From Eubacteriales bacterium (GTDB lineage: Bacteria > Bacillota_A > Clostridia > Christensenellales > Aristaeellaceae): DNA of 37,901 nt. Within the stretch, counting starts at the first letter, position 1; each line of letters begins with the position of its first letter. The notes beneath the pieces are model-generated. The model made no database searches. It was not told where the DNA came from and saw only the letters and a program-made list of their open reading frames with translations. The stretch covers positions 1 through 37,901 of the forward strand of contig JAQUXV010000002.1 in the NCBI GenBank assembly GCA_028692205.1. The letters run 5' to 3'. Shown here piece after piece: positions 30,704 to 37,237 of this stretch. The position numbers were made by a program, and so were the translations under genes.

Positions 30704-31093
30704 TTAATCCTCCTTTTCACCTTTCAGGTACTTCATAATCACATCGCTGGCCACTTCCCAGCCGCGGCAGAGCGCCACGGTGTACCCCTCCGCCATCAGG
30801 GCATTCATCCACGCTTGCTGCTCCGGGCTTACACGCCCGCCACGGATTCGTTTCATTTCGATATACAGCCCATGGCATCCGCCCCGCGCCACCGGCAGGC
30901 AGAGATCCGGCACGCCCGCTTTCACACCCTGCTGCTTCAGGTGAGCGGCTTCCAGTTTGTGACGGCTCCCGCCGTTCGGAATGTGATAGAGCAGGTTCAA
31001 CTCCGGCCAGCACCCGGACTGCATTCGCGCCCATTGAAACAGGCGTGTTTGCTCCACGCTTTCTTCCGGTACCGGCATCTGGTTTGCATTCAT
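30704..31093 (-). CDS. VRR-NUC domain nuclease
   Basis: 129-aa stand-alone VRR-NUC protein of the PD-(D/E)XK superfamily. The core is visible: E11 in VEQTRLFQWARMQ, then GVKAGVPDLCLPVARGGCHGLYIEMKR, in which the Asp of PDL and the Glu-Met-Lys supply the metal-binding triad, followed by a helix SPEQQAWMNALMAEGYTVALCRGWEVA. Phage VRR-NUC proteins resolve branched DNA such as Holliday junctions during replication or packaging. The gene is coupled to the DUF4406-like gene upstream by ATGA (31090-31093), and GGAGG lies 7 nt before the ATG. Confidence 0.88.
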   Translation of the reverse strand: MNANQMPVPEESVEQTRLFQWARMQSGCWPELNLLYHIPNGGSRHKLEAAHLKQQGVKAGVPDLCLPVARGGCHGLYIEMKRIRGGRVSPEQQAWMNALMAEGYTVALCRGWEVASDVIMKYLKGEKED

Positions 31094-31437
31094 AAAGTCA
31101 CCTCCGGTGTAAAATCAAGCATTTCTTCATTGCGCTGCACGAGATCCGCGTAACTTATGGCGAGCTTTTCCCACCGGGCGCATAACTTGCGCTCCCCCAC
31201 CGCCGACGGGTTCTGTTCCCAGCCCTCGATGAAGCACACGATGTCGCTTCCGGCAATGGCCGCGTTGGCGAACCGACGAAGCTCCCTTGCCGTAAAGCCC
31301 TTCTTTCGCGGCAGATCGTATTCATCAATCGTCGTAAAACCAAGCTCCTGCAATTTCAACACAGCCATGAAAACCATATTCCGATCCGCCTTTTCATCAA
31401 GGCACCCGGCCATGTATACGATTGGCCGTTCTCTCAC
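31090..31437 (-). CDS. DUF4406-like / nucleoside deoxyribosyltransferase-like protein
   Basis: 115-aa protein with the Rossmann-like layout of the nucleoside 2-deoxyribosyltransferase superfamily: an opening VYMAGCLDEKADRNMVFMAVLKLQELGF, then FANAAIAGSDIVCFIEGWEQNPSAVGERKLC, where the catalytic Glu of that family normally sits (D/S-x-A-x2-E). Many phages carry DUF4406 members of unknown role, perhaps salvage of nucleotides. The GTG start overlaps the Rep stop (GTGA, 31434-31437). Substrate and activity are not inferable. Confidence 0.65.
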   Translation of the reverse strand: MRERPIVYMAGCLDEKADRNMVFMAVLKLQELGFTTIDEYDLPRKKGFTARELRRFANAAIAGSDIVCFIEGWEQNPSAVGERKLCARWEKLAISYADLVQRNEEMLDFTPEVTL

Positions 31438-32315
31438 GGTTTACGCCCCTTTCGCTTCTTTGGTTTCCGCTCCGGCATTCGAAGCCGGGCATAGATGTAC
31501 ATGCCCGAAACGTATTTAGTGCGCTTTGCCACACAATCCAGATATTCGCATCCCTTATACATTTTCTGAAAAATCTCCGGTGCGTTTTCCTCTACGTCTA
31601 CGACGAGCCGCTCCACCTTGCGAAATGATATCCTCGTTCCCGATATCGTCACCTTCGGTTCTTTCAGGTTCCGGCTACAAAAGTAGCGTTTCGCGCCTTC
31701 CGGCTCTTTCATCATGTATTTGGCAAGCGCGGCATACCCGTAGCGATCCGCCTGCAGCCGATCCGCTCGCACGCGCCCTTTTTTCCAGATAGCCTCCAGC
31801 TCGTCGCGGCTCAAGCCGCAGGCAATCACGATGTGATGATGCACGCGTTTCTGCTTGCTGCCCTCGCGGCGGCCCTCGGACACACCCATGTACTTCGGCG
31901 GCGGCAGCCCTTGTTTTCGGCAGGCGTATTTTACGCGCCTCAGGTAGTTGCGCACGTCTTTCCACGCCTGATCGGCGTCCGGCAGGTAATCGTCTGCGTA
32001 GGTCAGGTCGATCCGGTAATCATCATCGGTAAAATTGGCGTTCATTTTACGCTCGAAATGCTTCCGGGCATTTTTCGCGTTGGCCCGGGAGATCGCCTCC
32101 GCCGACTTCTTGCTTTGCGGGTCTCCCGGTATCGCCGGTTCGGTTGACCAGATGGGGTAGCCCTCCACTTCGATCTGGTTTCCGCTTCGGATGGTTTTGA
32201 TGCAATAGTTGATCACTTCCCCGGCGCCCCGGACGATCTTCCGCACCTCCGCCGGGTCAACTGCCTTGCTCTCTATGTCAAAAAGCGCCAGTAGGTTCTC
32301 TGCTGAATACTTCAT
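31434..32315 (-). CDS. HUH-type replication initiation protein (Rep)
   Basis: 293-aa probable rolling-circle Rep. Motif I is IDLTYADDYLP (102-112), close to the LTYDDxHLP of microvirus VP4 and related Reps. Motif II is the His triplet KRVHHHIVIACG (His159-161). Motif III with the catalytic Tyr and Lys is RYGYAALAKYMMKEP (Tyr194 or Tyr200, Lys199/203). An HUH endonuclease nicks a hairpin origin and starts unidirectional replication. A hairpin cluster 20-120 nt upstream is a candidate substrate. AGGAGG lies 5 nt before the ATG. It sits in a tailed phage, where DnaA/helicase-type initiators are more usual. Nuclease partners (VRR-NUC) follow in the same operon. Confidence 0.72.
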   Translation of the reverse strand: MKYSAENLLALFDIESKAVDPAEVRKIVRGAGEVINYCIKTIRSGNQIEVEGYPIWSTEPAIPGDPQSKKSAEAISRANAKNARKHFERKMNANFTDDDYRIDLTYADDYLPDADQAWKDVRNYLRRVKYACRKQGLPPPKYMGVSEGRREGSKQKRVHHHIVIACGLSRDELEAIWKKGRVRADRLQADRYGYAALAKYMMKEPEGAKRYFCSRNLKEPKVTISGTRISFRKVERLVVDVEENAPEIFQKMYKGCEYLDCVAKRTKYVSGMYIYARLRMPERKPKKRKGRKP

Positions 32316-32337
32316 GCTTGCCTCCTAACTGCTCAAT

Positions 32338-32431
32338 GGGGGCTCTGCCCCTCGCCCCGCCGGGGCTGCGGCCCCGGACCCCATCAGGTGCCACCGCTCG
32401 CGCCTGCGGCGCGGTGGGCGGCTGCGCCGCC
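32338..32431. other. GC-rich hairpin cluster upstream of rep (candidate origin)
   Basis: Four perfect small hairpins stand side by side: GGGGC-TCT-GCCCC (32339-32351), CCGGGGC-TGCG-GCCCCGG (32360-32377), GCGCC-TGC-GGCGC (32400-32412, extended by CCACCG/CGGTGG at 32391-32396 and 32412-32417) and GGCGGC-TGC-GCCGCC (32417-32431). Three have the loop TGC or TGCG. They lie in the 308-nt stretch without a recognised gene between rep and the next ORF. An HUH Rep typically recognises hairpins near its gene, so this may be its origin; not proved. Confidence 0.45.
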
Positions 32432-32513
32432 TGCTGCCTGACCCTGAAGAATGTATCGACGTAAATCTAATACCTATTACAAGGTCTCTTACGCGCCCGC
32501 CGGCGCGGTTCGT

Positions 32514-32543
32514 TTGACGATCCACGCCCGTTTCTGGTATAAT
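32514..32543 (+). promoter_or_regulatory. near-consensus promoter on the strand opposite the phage genes
   Basis: TTGACG (32514-32519) and TATAAT (32538-32543) are 18 nt apart. An inverted repeat CCACGCCC...GGGCGTGG (32522-32529 and 32546-32553) brackets the -10, a likely operator. A terminator follows about 60 nt later, with no leftward gene in its path. Confidence 0.72.
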
Positions 32544-32549
32544 TTGGGC

Positions 32550-32612
32550 GTGGTGATGATGTGCTGTTTTCAGAATCCACACAAGCTGCCGGGGCTTAGC
32601 CGGCAGCTTTTT
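32550..32612 (+). ncRNA. candidate small RNA (promoter and terminator pair)
   Basis: Transcription from the promoter above would start near 32550 and end at a hairpin with an exact 10-bp stem AAGCTGCCGG/CCGGCAGCTT (32583-32592 with 32600-32609), a 7-nt loop and five T residues (32608-32612), giving an RNA of about 63 nt. It is transcribed opposite to all surrounding phage genes and upstream of rep. A tiny ATG-starting frame exists but has no convincing ribosome binding site and runs through the terminator. Regulatory RNA is the simplest reading; it is inferred, not observed. Confidence 0.5.
32583..32612 (+). terminator. intrinsic terminator of the candidate small RNA
   Basis: Ten perfect base pairs, a 7-nt loop and a T run only on the + strand side (on the minus strand the stem is followed by GTGTGG). 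It therefore terminates rightward transcription. Confidence 0.75.
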
Positions 32613-32623
32613 GTGTTGATGGG

Positions 32624-32863
32624 TTACGCGTTCGGAGCCAATTCTGGTTCGGCCGTGTCGCGCTCAGTTTCGAGCATTATTCCTTCGGGAAAATACTCCT
32701 GATGTTCCAGAGCAGCGAACGCGTGCCCGGCGGCGCTGACGGCGGCGGCAACCATGCACATCGTTTCCGGGTTCTCGTACTTTGCCTGATCTTTCTCCTG
32801 CTTCAGCAGCAGTTCGGCGTTCTCCACCTGAATCTTTTTCATCTTTTCAAGCAGTTCATTCAT
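32624..32863 (-). CDS. small coiled-coil phage protein
   Basis: 79-aa protein of unknown function. The first half is a charged helix with heptad spacing (NELLEKMKKIQVENAELLLKQEKDQAKY); a hydrophobic middle follows (MCMVAAAVSAAGHAFAAL), and the end is acidic. The ATG at 32863 is chosen because GGAGG lies 10 nt upstream; the longer frame to 32935 would run through the tRNA-like gene. It is the last gene before the hairpin cluster. No family is recognised. Confidence 0.6.
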   Translation of the reverse strand: MNELLEKMKKIQVENAELLLKQEKDQAKYENPETMCMVAAAVSAAGHAFAALEHQEYFPEGIMLETERDTAEPELAPNA

Positions 32864-32901
32864 TTTCTGTAATCCTCCGTGCTTTATTCGGCTCTCGCCG
32901 T

Positions 32902-32983
32902 TGGTGCGGTGGACGGGACTTGAACCCGTAACCAACGAGCGGATTGGTTACCGCCCGGTGCTCTGCCATTGAGCTACCACCGC
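32902..32983 (-). tRNA. tRNA-like gene with abnormal anticodon arm
   Basis: Acceptor GCGGTGG/CCACCGC, D-arm GCTC-AATGGCA-GAGC, T-arm ACGGG-TTCAAGT-CCCGT, discriminator A and encoded CCA are all perfect. Between D- and T-arm there are 30 nt where about 22-23 are expected. No 5-bp anticodon stem with a 7-nt loop can be drawn. The best fold is a 7-bp stem CGGGCGG/CCGCTCG (one G-U) around an 8-nt loop TAACCAAT without U33. An alternative 8-bp hairpin GTAACCAA/TTGGTTAC is also possible. The anticodon, and therefore the amino acid, cannot be assigned. It is either a pseudo-tRNA, a tRNA mimic, or a phage tRNA with an unusual decoding loop. Confidence 0.62.
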
Positions 32984-33018
32984 ATGTGCGCCGCTGCGTG
33001 CGGCGCAGGAAAGCACGA

Positions 33019-33585
33019 TTACTGGTCGTTATCGTCCTGATGGATTATGTTGTTCAGCGTGCCCGCATAGGCGGCCAGATCCCGCAGCCATTCGGTGGCG
33101 TTGTCCTGTGCCCACCCGGTGCAGGGGCTGATGGTCGCAATACGCTGAAACCCGTTTTTCACGACGATTACCAGCTTTTGGCCGATCATGCGGGCGAAGT
33201 ATTGTGCTGTTTTCGCGCTGTCGGCAATCGGCTTGCGCTCCGCTTCCCGGATACAGGCCATTCCATTGGGCGTATAGAGCGGGTGCAGCGTTTCTTCGCT
33301 GACGCTGATAACCATATCAAGTAACTGCGCCTCCTGATCGTCGTCCTCGTTATCCGAAAGACAAGAAGCGTAAGTTTCGCTGGCCGGAGCGCGCAGAACG
33401 CTGTAATCGCTTCGCTCGCCAGTAGGAATATCCAGTACCGCGAAGATTGTTTCCTCGGTCAGCACCGGGAAGCCGTCCAGCGGGTACATCGCATTTCCGA
33501 CAACGATGTGCTGGCGTCCGGGTTCGTCCATCAGGGTCAGGGTTTTCCGCTCTTTAACGAGGTTTGCAACCGCCTTGATTTTCAT
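33019..33585 (-). CDS. hypothetical phage protein
   Basis: 188-aa soluble protein, function unknown. The N-terminal half has a strand-rich look (HIVVGNAMYPLDGFPVLTEETIFAVLDIPTGERSDYSV), an acidic linker follows (SDNEDDDQEAQLLDM), and the C-terminal half contains RIATISPCTGWAQDNATEWLRDLAAYAGTLNNII. It is transcribed directly after the DUF3102 gene (TAA and ATG are adjacent) with GGAGG 8 nt before the ATG, so both are likely co-expressed early. No catalytic motif is recognised. Confidence 0.7.
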   Translation of the reverse strand: MKIKAVANLVKERKTLTLMDEPGRQHIVVGNAMYPLDGFPVLTEETIFAVLDIPTGERSDYSVLRAPASETYASCLSDNEDDDQEAQLLDMVISVSEETLHPLYTPNGMACIREAERKPIADSAKTAQYFARMIGQKLVIVVKNGFQRIATISPCTGWAQDNATEWLRDLAAYAGTLNNIIHQDDNDQ

Positions 33586-34596
33586 TTACTCCGCCTCCTT
33601 CAGTAGCTCGCTCATTTTCGCCATCGCACCGGCGAGCGCGGCGGTGTAGCGCCCGCGAGATTCCGGCGTCATCTGTTCCAGCGTGGCGGTCAGCTTTTCG
33701 AACTGCCCGCGGAATTGGTCATACAGCAGCCGGAAGGTATACTCCGATTCTTCGCGCTTCAGCGCGGCCGCGGCGCTGGCCGCTTCGGCTTCCATCCGGA
33801 GCTCCTTTTCGCGTAGCTCGTCAAGCTCTTTTTGTACCTTCTCCGGGACGACTTCGACCACGGTGGCCGGGACTTCCGCAGGCGCTTGCGGTTCTTCCAT
33901 TTTGGTTTGCTTGGCGCGCAGTTCGGTCAGCTCATCTTCCAGACGCTCCCGTACCTTCTTCGCGGTTTCGGCGGCCTTTTTCGCCTTGGCGGCATCATCC
34001 CGGGCTTTTTGCAGTTTCTCCTCCGCCGCCTGCTTTTCGGCTTCCGCTTTCTCCCGGGCGCGGCGTTCATCTTCGGCCTTGGCGTTTGCGGCGTCGGCAT
34101 CCCGGCGGGCGTCGCTGATCTCGTCAGCGGTTCCGTTTTTATCGTTCAGTTGGGCAAGATCGCGCTCCATCTCTTCGATGGTCAACTGCTGGGCGGCGTT
34201 CTTCTGTTTGTACTCTTCCACGAGTACGTGCAACTCGCGGGTACTCAGCTCGTTCACGTCATTGTCGGCCAGAAAGGCATCACGGTCGCCCGCAGGCAGG
34301 CCGATCAGCTGAAGCGTTTGGGTGTAGCTCAACTCCTGCATCTGCTCCAACCCGCCGCGGGCGTTTTCCTCCGCCAGTTTCATCAGGTTCTGGGCTGTGC
34401 GCTCGCTGTAATTTACATTGCTGCTCAGCCACATGCCCCACTCGCCGTAGGGCACGAGGCTCTTGGCCTCTTTCAGCCGCTTGCCGATCTCCACGGCTGC
34501 CCCGGTGGCAATGGTCTGCAGCGTGGTGCGGGCGGTCTCCTTGATGCTGAGAATCTCGTTCGCGATGGTTTCCACGTTTCGGGTGATTTCGTTCAT
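33586..34596 (-). CDS. DUF3102 protein with long coiled coil
   Basis: 336-aa protein. The N-terminal 100 residues match the DUF3102 pattern (TLQTIATGAAVEIGKRLKEAKSLVPYGEWGMWLSSNVNYSERTAQNLMKLAEEN), which is common in Gram-positive phages and contains a helix-turn-helix-like part. A Lys/Glu/Ala coiled coil covers about residues 130-260 (EKAEAEKQAAEEKLQKARDDAAKAKKAAETAKKVRERLEDELTEL). The C-terminus (YDQFRGQFEKLTATLEQMTPESRGRYTAALAGAMAKMSELLKE) is helical. The start overlaps the PcfJ-like stop (ATGA, 34593-34596). The exact role is unknown; a replication or DNA-binding role is often assumed. Confidence 0.82.
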   Translation of the reverse strand: MNEITRNVETIANEILSIKETARTTLQTIATGAAVEIGKRLKEAKSLVPYGEWGMWLSSNVNYSERTAQNLMKLAEENARGGLEQMQELSYTQTLQLIGLPAGDRDAFLADNDVNELSTRELHVLVEEYKQKNAAQQLTIEEMERDLAQLNDKNGTADEISDARRDADAANAKAEDERRAREKAEAEKQAAEEKLQKARDDAAKAKKAAETAKKVRERLEDELTELRAKQTKMEEPQAPAEVPATVVEVVPEKVQKELDELREKELRMEAEAASAAAALKREESEYTFRLLYDQFRGQFEKLTATLEQMTPESRGRYTAALAGAMAKMSELLKEAE

Positions 34597-36398
34597 GCCG
34601 CTTTCCTTTCCGCCTTTTCGGCTTCGGCTTTCAGTCGTTTTTCTTCTTTCTTCTTCTGCGCGGCCAGATCGGCGCGCATCATGTCGAATAGGTGCCAGAA
34701 TTGCGCTAACCGTTCTTCATCCTCCGGCCGGGTACGGTTGTGATCTCCCCGGCACTGAACCAACCGACCGTCAGTAGTAAATTCCACGGTGTACATCGGC
34801 CGGTAAAGGGCTGTTTCTTCTCGCAGGCAGCACAGAACGGTCTTTCCAGCGGCGTAACTTTTTGCATATCCGCCGACACAGTGATGCAGCACGGTTCCTT
34901 CCCGCACAACCTCCTCTGTGCTGATGAACGGACGAAGCACAAACCCAAACGCGCTGAAACAATACCCGCCTAATGTTGCCGTTATTTTTAGAAGTCGTTT
35001 TTTCGCGATGGCATCAGCCTGAATGCTGATACGATCCGATAGGCGCGTGTGCATCTCCTCGAAGTTTTGCGGGAATACCGTTGCTTTGTCCTTGTAACTC
35101 ATCTTCAATTCGCGAATTTGCACGACGTAGTCCAAGTAGTCCCGCAGTGCAACACCTTTACGGTTGCAGTATTTAATAGCCTTTACGGTATCTACTTCCC
35201 GTGCCTTGCGAAGATTGTCTATGATCTCTCCATCATGCCCGGCATAACTTCCCTGTCGGGATATCCATACACACAGCTCCATATTCAGGCGCAATTTGTT
35301 CTTTTGTACATACCGCGCCATTCGCAGCACAGCAGGTGTCAGAATGAGCTTCTTTCCTTTTACCTCTCCCCATTGAGCCTCCGACAGCCGTAGTACGCTT
35401 CGCGCGGTTTTCCCGCGCAAATACAATTCTTTTCCGGCGTTGTTATCAATTACGTAAGTAGCGATAGCGTCATACCCCAGTTTGTAAAGATATTCAACAC
35501 ATGGGTACTTGGTCAGTTTCGCCATAACTGATATTTTGTCATAGTAGTTCCAAGTGTCGGTATTTTTGATTGACTTGCTGTGATTGTTCCATATCTTTTC
35601 AAACACGGTTCCGTTCATAGCATCCAGATACGACCTGTAATCCAGCACCGTCCGTACTACGCTGTTACCGCCCATTCCTACTCCGGGCTGGTATCCGCTG
35701 ATGCACTTGCCCATGTGCTCCCATTCCGTCCAAATATCGTTGATCCGGTAGCCTTTATTCTCGTCATGCTCCCAGATGTAGCGACGTTTAAGCAGAAAAC
35801 GGTCCGCGCTTTTTCCATACCGGAATACGCATAGCTCTACCGGCTCAATTTCCATTGGCGGTTCATAGGGGCCGTTCCGATCCATGTTCCTCCAATTTAC
35901 TTTGATGTCATATCCCACGCAGGTGATGGCATTTTCCTCCGCCATTGATTTTTGGTAGACGATTAGTAGAATTCTTTCATGCTGCGTTCTGTACCCCATG
36001 TTCAGCGATCGGTATTGTACTTTTGCTCCGCACCCTGGGCAGTGTCCTAAATCTCCGTGCTTCACTTTCCCGGTCTTTTTGTATTTGTTTTTGGGCCAAT
36101 TTTCCCACGGATCGTAGGATAAAAATTCTGGATTATCGTCGGTGATGTCGTCGCAATACGGATCATCCACAACCCAATCCGGCACTTCCTGCAGCTGGTA
36201 CCACCGCAGGCAGTTTGTACAGAAACCCATTTTCTGATTCTTTTCTGGCTTCTTCAGCAGATTAAAACCGGAATCATCTACGCAATCCGGCTCGATCCAT
36301 ATGTAATGCATCAGCGCGCGGGCAGCCGTCTGTTCAATACCCTGCGTTGATAGACTACCGGTGTGCCACAAGGCTTCATCGAATGTCATCTTCTCCAT
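34593..36398 (-). CDS. PcfJ-like protein
   Basis: 601-aa protein. The C-terminal PcfJ-type domain is clear (EEVVREGTVLHHCVGGYAKSYAAGKTVLCCLRE, PMYTVEFTTDGRLVQCRGDHNR, about residues 490-570). The N-terminal part has two zinc pairs (CTNC near 80, CPGC near 135) and aromatic-rich sequence. PcfJ was first named in the enterococcal plasmid pCF10; the family is widespread in phages and conjugative elements, with unknown biochemical function. The small gene directly upstream resembles PcfK/AcrIIA9, its usual partner. GAGGTG lies 6 nt before the ATG, and the C-terminus is a Lys/Ala-rich tail. Confidence 0.85.
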   Translation of the reverse strand: MEKMTFDEALWHTGSLSTQGIEQTAARALMHYIWIEPDCVDDSGFNLLKKPEKNQKMGFCTNCLRWYQLQEVPDWVVDDPYCDDITDDNPEFLSYDPWENWPKNKYKKTGKVKHGDLGHCPGCGAKVQYRSLNMGYRTQHERILLIVYQKSMAEENAITCVGYDIKVNWRNMDRNGPYEPPMEIEPVELCVFRYGKSADRFLLKRRYIWEHDENKGYRINDIWTEWEHMGKCISGYQPGVGMGGNSVVRTVLDYRSYLDAMNGTVFEKIWNNHSKSIKNTDTWNYYDKISVMAKLTKYPCVEYLYKLGYDAIATYVIDNNAGKELYLRGKTARSVLRLSEAQWGEVKGKKLILTPAVLRMARYVQKNKLRLNMELCVWISRQGSYAGHDGEIIDNLRKAREVDTVKAIKYCNRKGVALRDYLDYVVQIRELKMSYKDKATVFPQNFEEMHTRLSDRISIQADAIAKKRLLKITATLGGYCFSAFGFVLRPFISTEEVVREGTVLHHCVGGYAKSYAAGKTVLCCLREETALYRPMYTVEFTTDGRLVQCRGDHNRTRPEDEERLAQFWHLFDMMRADLAAQKKKEEKRLKAEAEKAERKAA

Positions 36399-36401
36399 GG
36401 C

Positions 36402-36734
36402 TCACACCTCGCCCAGTAGGGCGTCCAGATCCAGCGCATCCGCCTTCAGCTTGGCGGCCGGAGCGGCAGCGCCAGCATTGTCGATCCTGAAATACCGTAG
36501 CGCGATGGTCAGGGCGTCGGTATCCGATACGCAGGCACAACCGCCGCTCTGGTGTTTCTTGGCTTCGTCGCGTACAGCGTTCATGGCCCCGGTAAGCGTT
36601 TTGTCGCCGGCGTCTTTTTCGCCGGCGTTGTGTTGAAGTATCCAGTTGCTCAGCAGCTCGCCGAGCTGCAGCATGGGCTGAGTGTTATGTTCTTTTGCCA
36701 TCCCGTCCCGGATGGCGTCTATAATCATGGTCAT
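36402..36734 (-). CDS. PcfK / AcrIIA9-like small protein
   Basis: 110-aa protein preceding the PcfJ-like gene by 3 nt. The central part (AGDKTLTGAMNAVRDEAKKHQSGGCACVSDTDALTIALRYFRID) matches in pattern the PcfK-like proteins and the related AcrIIA9 anti-CRISPR group (a D-K-x-L-x-G helix, a GGCA loop, and V-S-D-x-x-A-x2-x-A-x-x-Y/F). Both groups share this fold and gene context, so an anti-Cas9 activity is possible but unproved. The tail is Ala/Leu-rich (DALDLDALLGEV). AAGGAG lies 8 nt before the ATG. Confidence 0.6.
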   Translation of the reverse strand: MTMIIDAIRDGMAKEHNTQPMLQLGELLSNWILQHNAGEKDAGDKTLTGAMNAVRDEAKKHQSGGCACVSDTDALTIALRYFRIDNAGAAAPAAKLKADALDLDALLGEV

Positions 36735-36737
36735 GGT

Positions 36738-36944
36738 TTAAGCTCCTTTCAGTTCCGCAGGCGATTGCGGTTCTTCGGTTCCGGGCACCATCTGGCCCCC
36801 GCTGGCATCACGGGGGAGCGATGGCGCGCGCATACCGCACGCTTCTTCGGTAACGCAGGTTCTAAACGCTGCGCACTCCCGGCCGATCAGCCGGAAAAAC
36901 TGCGGTTTGTAGTAATCGCACCCAACGCAGATCCGCGCAGCCAT
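36738..36944 (-). CDS. small cysteine-rich protein
   Basis: 68-aa protein with six cysteines within the first 40 residues or so (CVGCDYYKPQFFRLIGRECAAFRTCVTEEACGM), probably a zinc-binding knuckle, followed by a Pro/Glu-rich tail. AAAGGAG lies 9 nt before the ATG. Small zinc proteins of this kind are frequent in early phage regions; function unknown. It is closely followed by the PcfK-like gene. Confidence 0.62.
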   Translation of the reverse strand: MAARICVGCDYYKPQFFRLIGRECAAFRTCVTEEACGMRAPSLPRDASGGQMVPGTEEPQSPAELKGA

Positions 36945-36997
36945 CTGTACGATCTCCTTTATATGTGATATAATGAAGCGAATTCTTTGATTGACGT

Positions 36998-37237
36998 CTA
37001 AGATTCACCCTTGGGTTCGCGGTGCAACGCGGGCCCTTTTTCGTTTGTGAAAATACGCACGATACGATAATCTCGTTTTGCCTCGCACTTTCTGTTTGTT
37101 ACGGTGTGGCTTGGCGTACAGGCCGCCCGCACGGCCTGACTCGTGATACCCAATGCTTCGGCCAACTCTTTCGCGCTTTCGGCTACGCAGATCGGCAGCT
37201 CGTACTGATCAGTTGTCACGGCCATGTAGAGCCTCAT
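36998..37237 (-). CDS. small HTH-like phage protein
   Basis: 79-aa protein with a helix-turn-helix-like segment (VAESAKELAEALGITSQAVRAACTPS, residues 18-43) and a basic second half (CEAKRDYRIVRIFTNEKG). A DNA-binding early regulator is likely; the target is unknown. The ATG at 37237 overlaps the upstream stop (ATGA) and has GGAGG 7 nt before it; the open frame to 37306 is the shadow of the SH3 gene. The 53 nt before the next gene contain AT-rich sequence but no confident promoter. Confidence 0.72.
   Translation of the reverse strand: MRLYMAVTTDQYELPICVAESAKELAEALGITSQAVRAACTPSHTVTNRKCEAKRDYRIVRIFTNEKGPALHREPKGES

Noticed and set aside
33832..34743. 303-codon + strand frame antisense to the DUF3102 coiled-coil gene
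   Set aside because: Phe/Leu/Gly/Arg-rich composition is what the reverse of a Lys/Glu/Ala coiled coil gives; no ribosome binding site.
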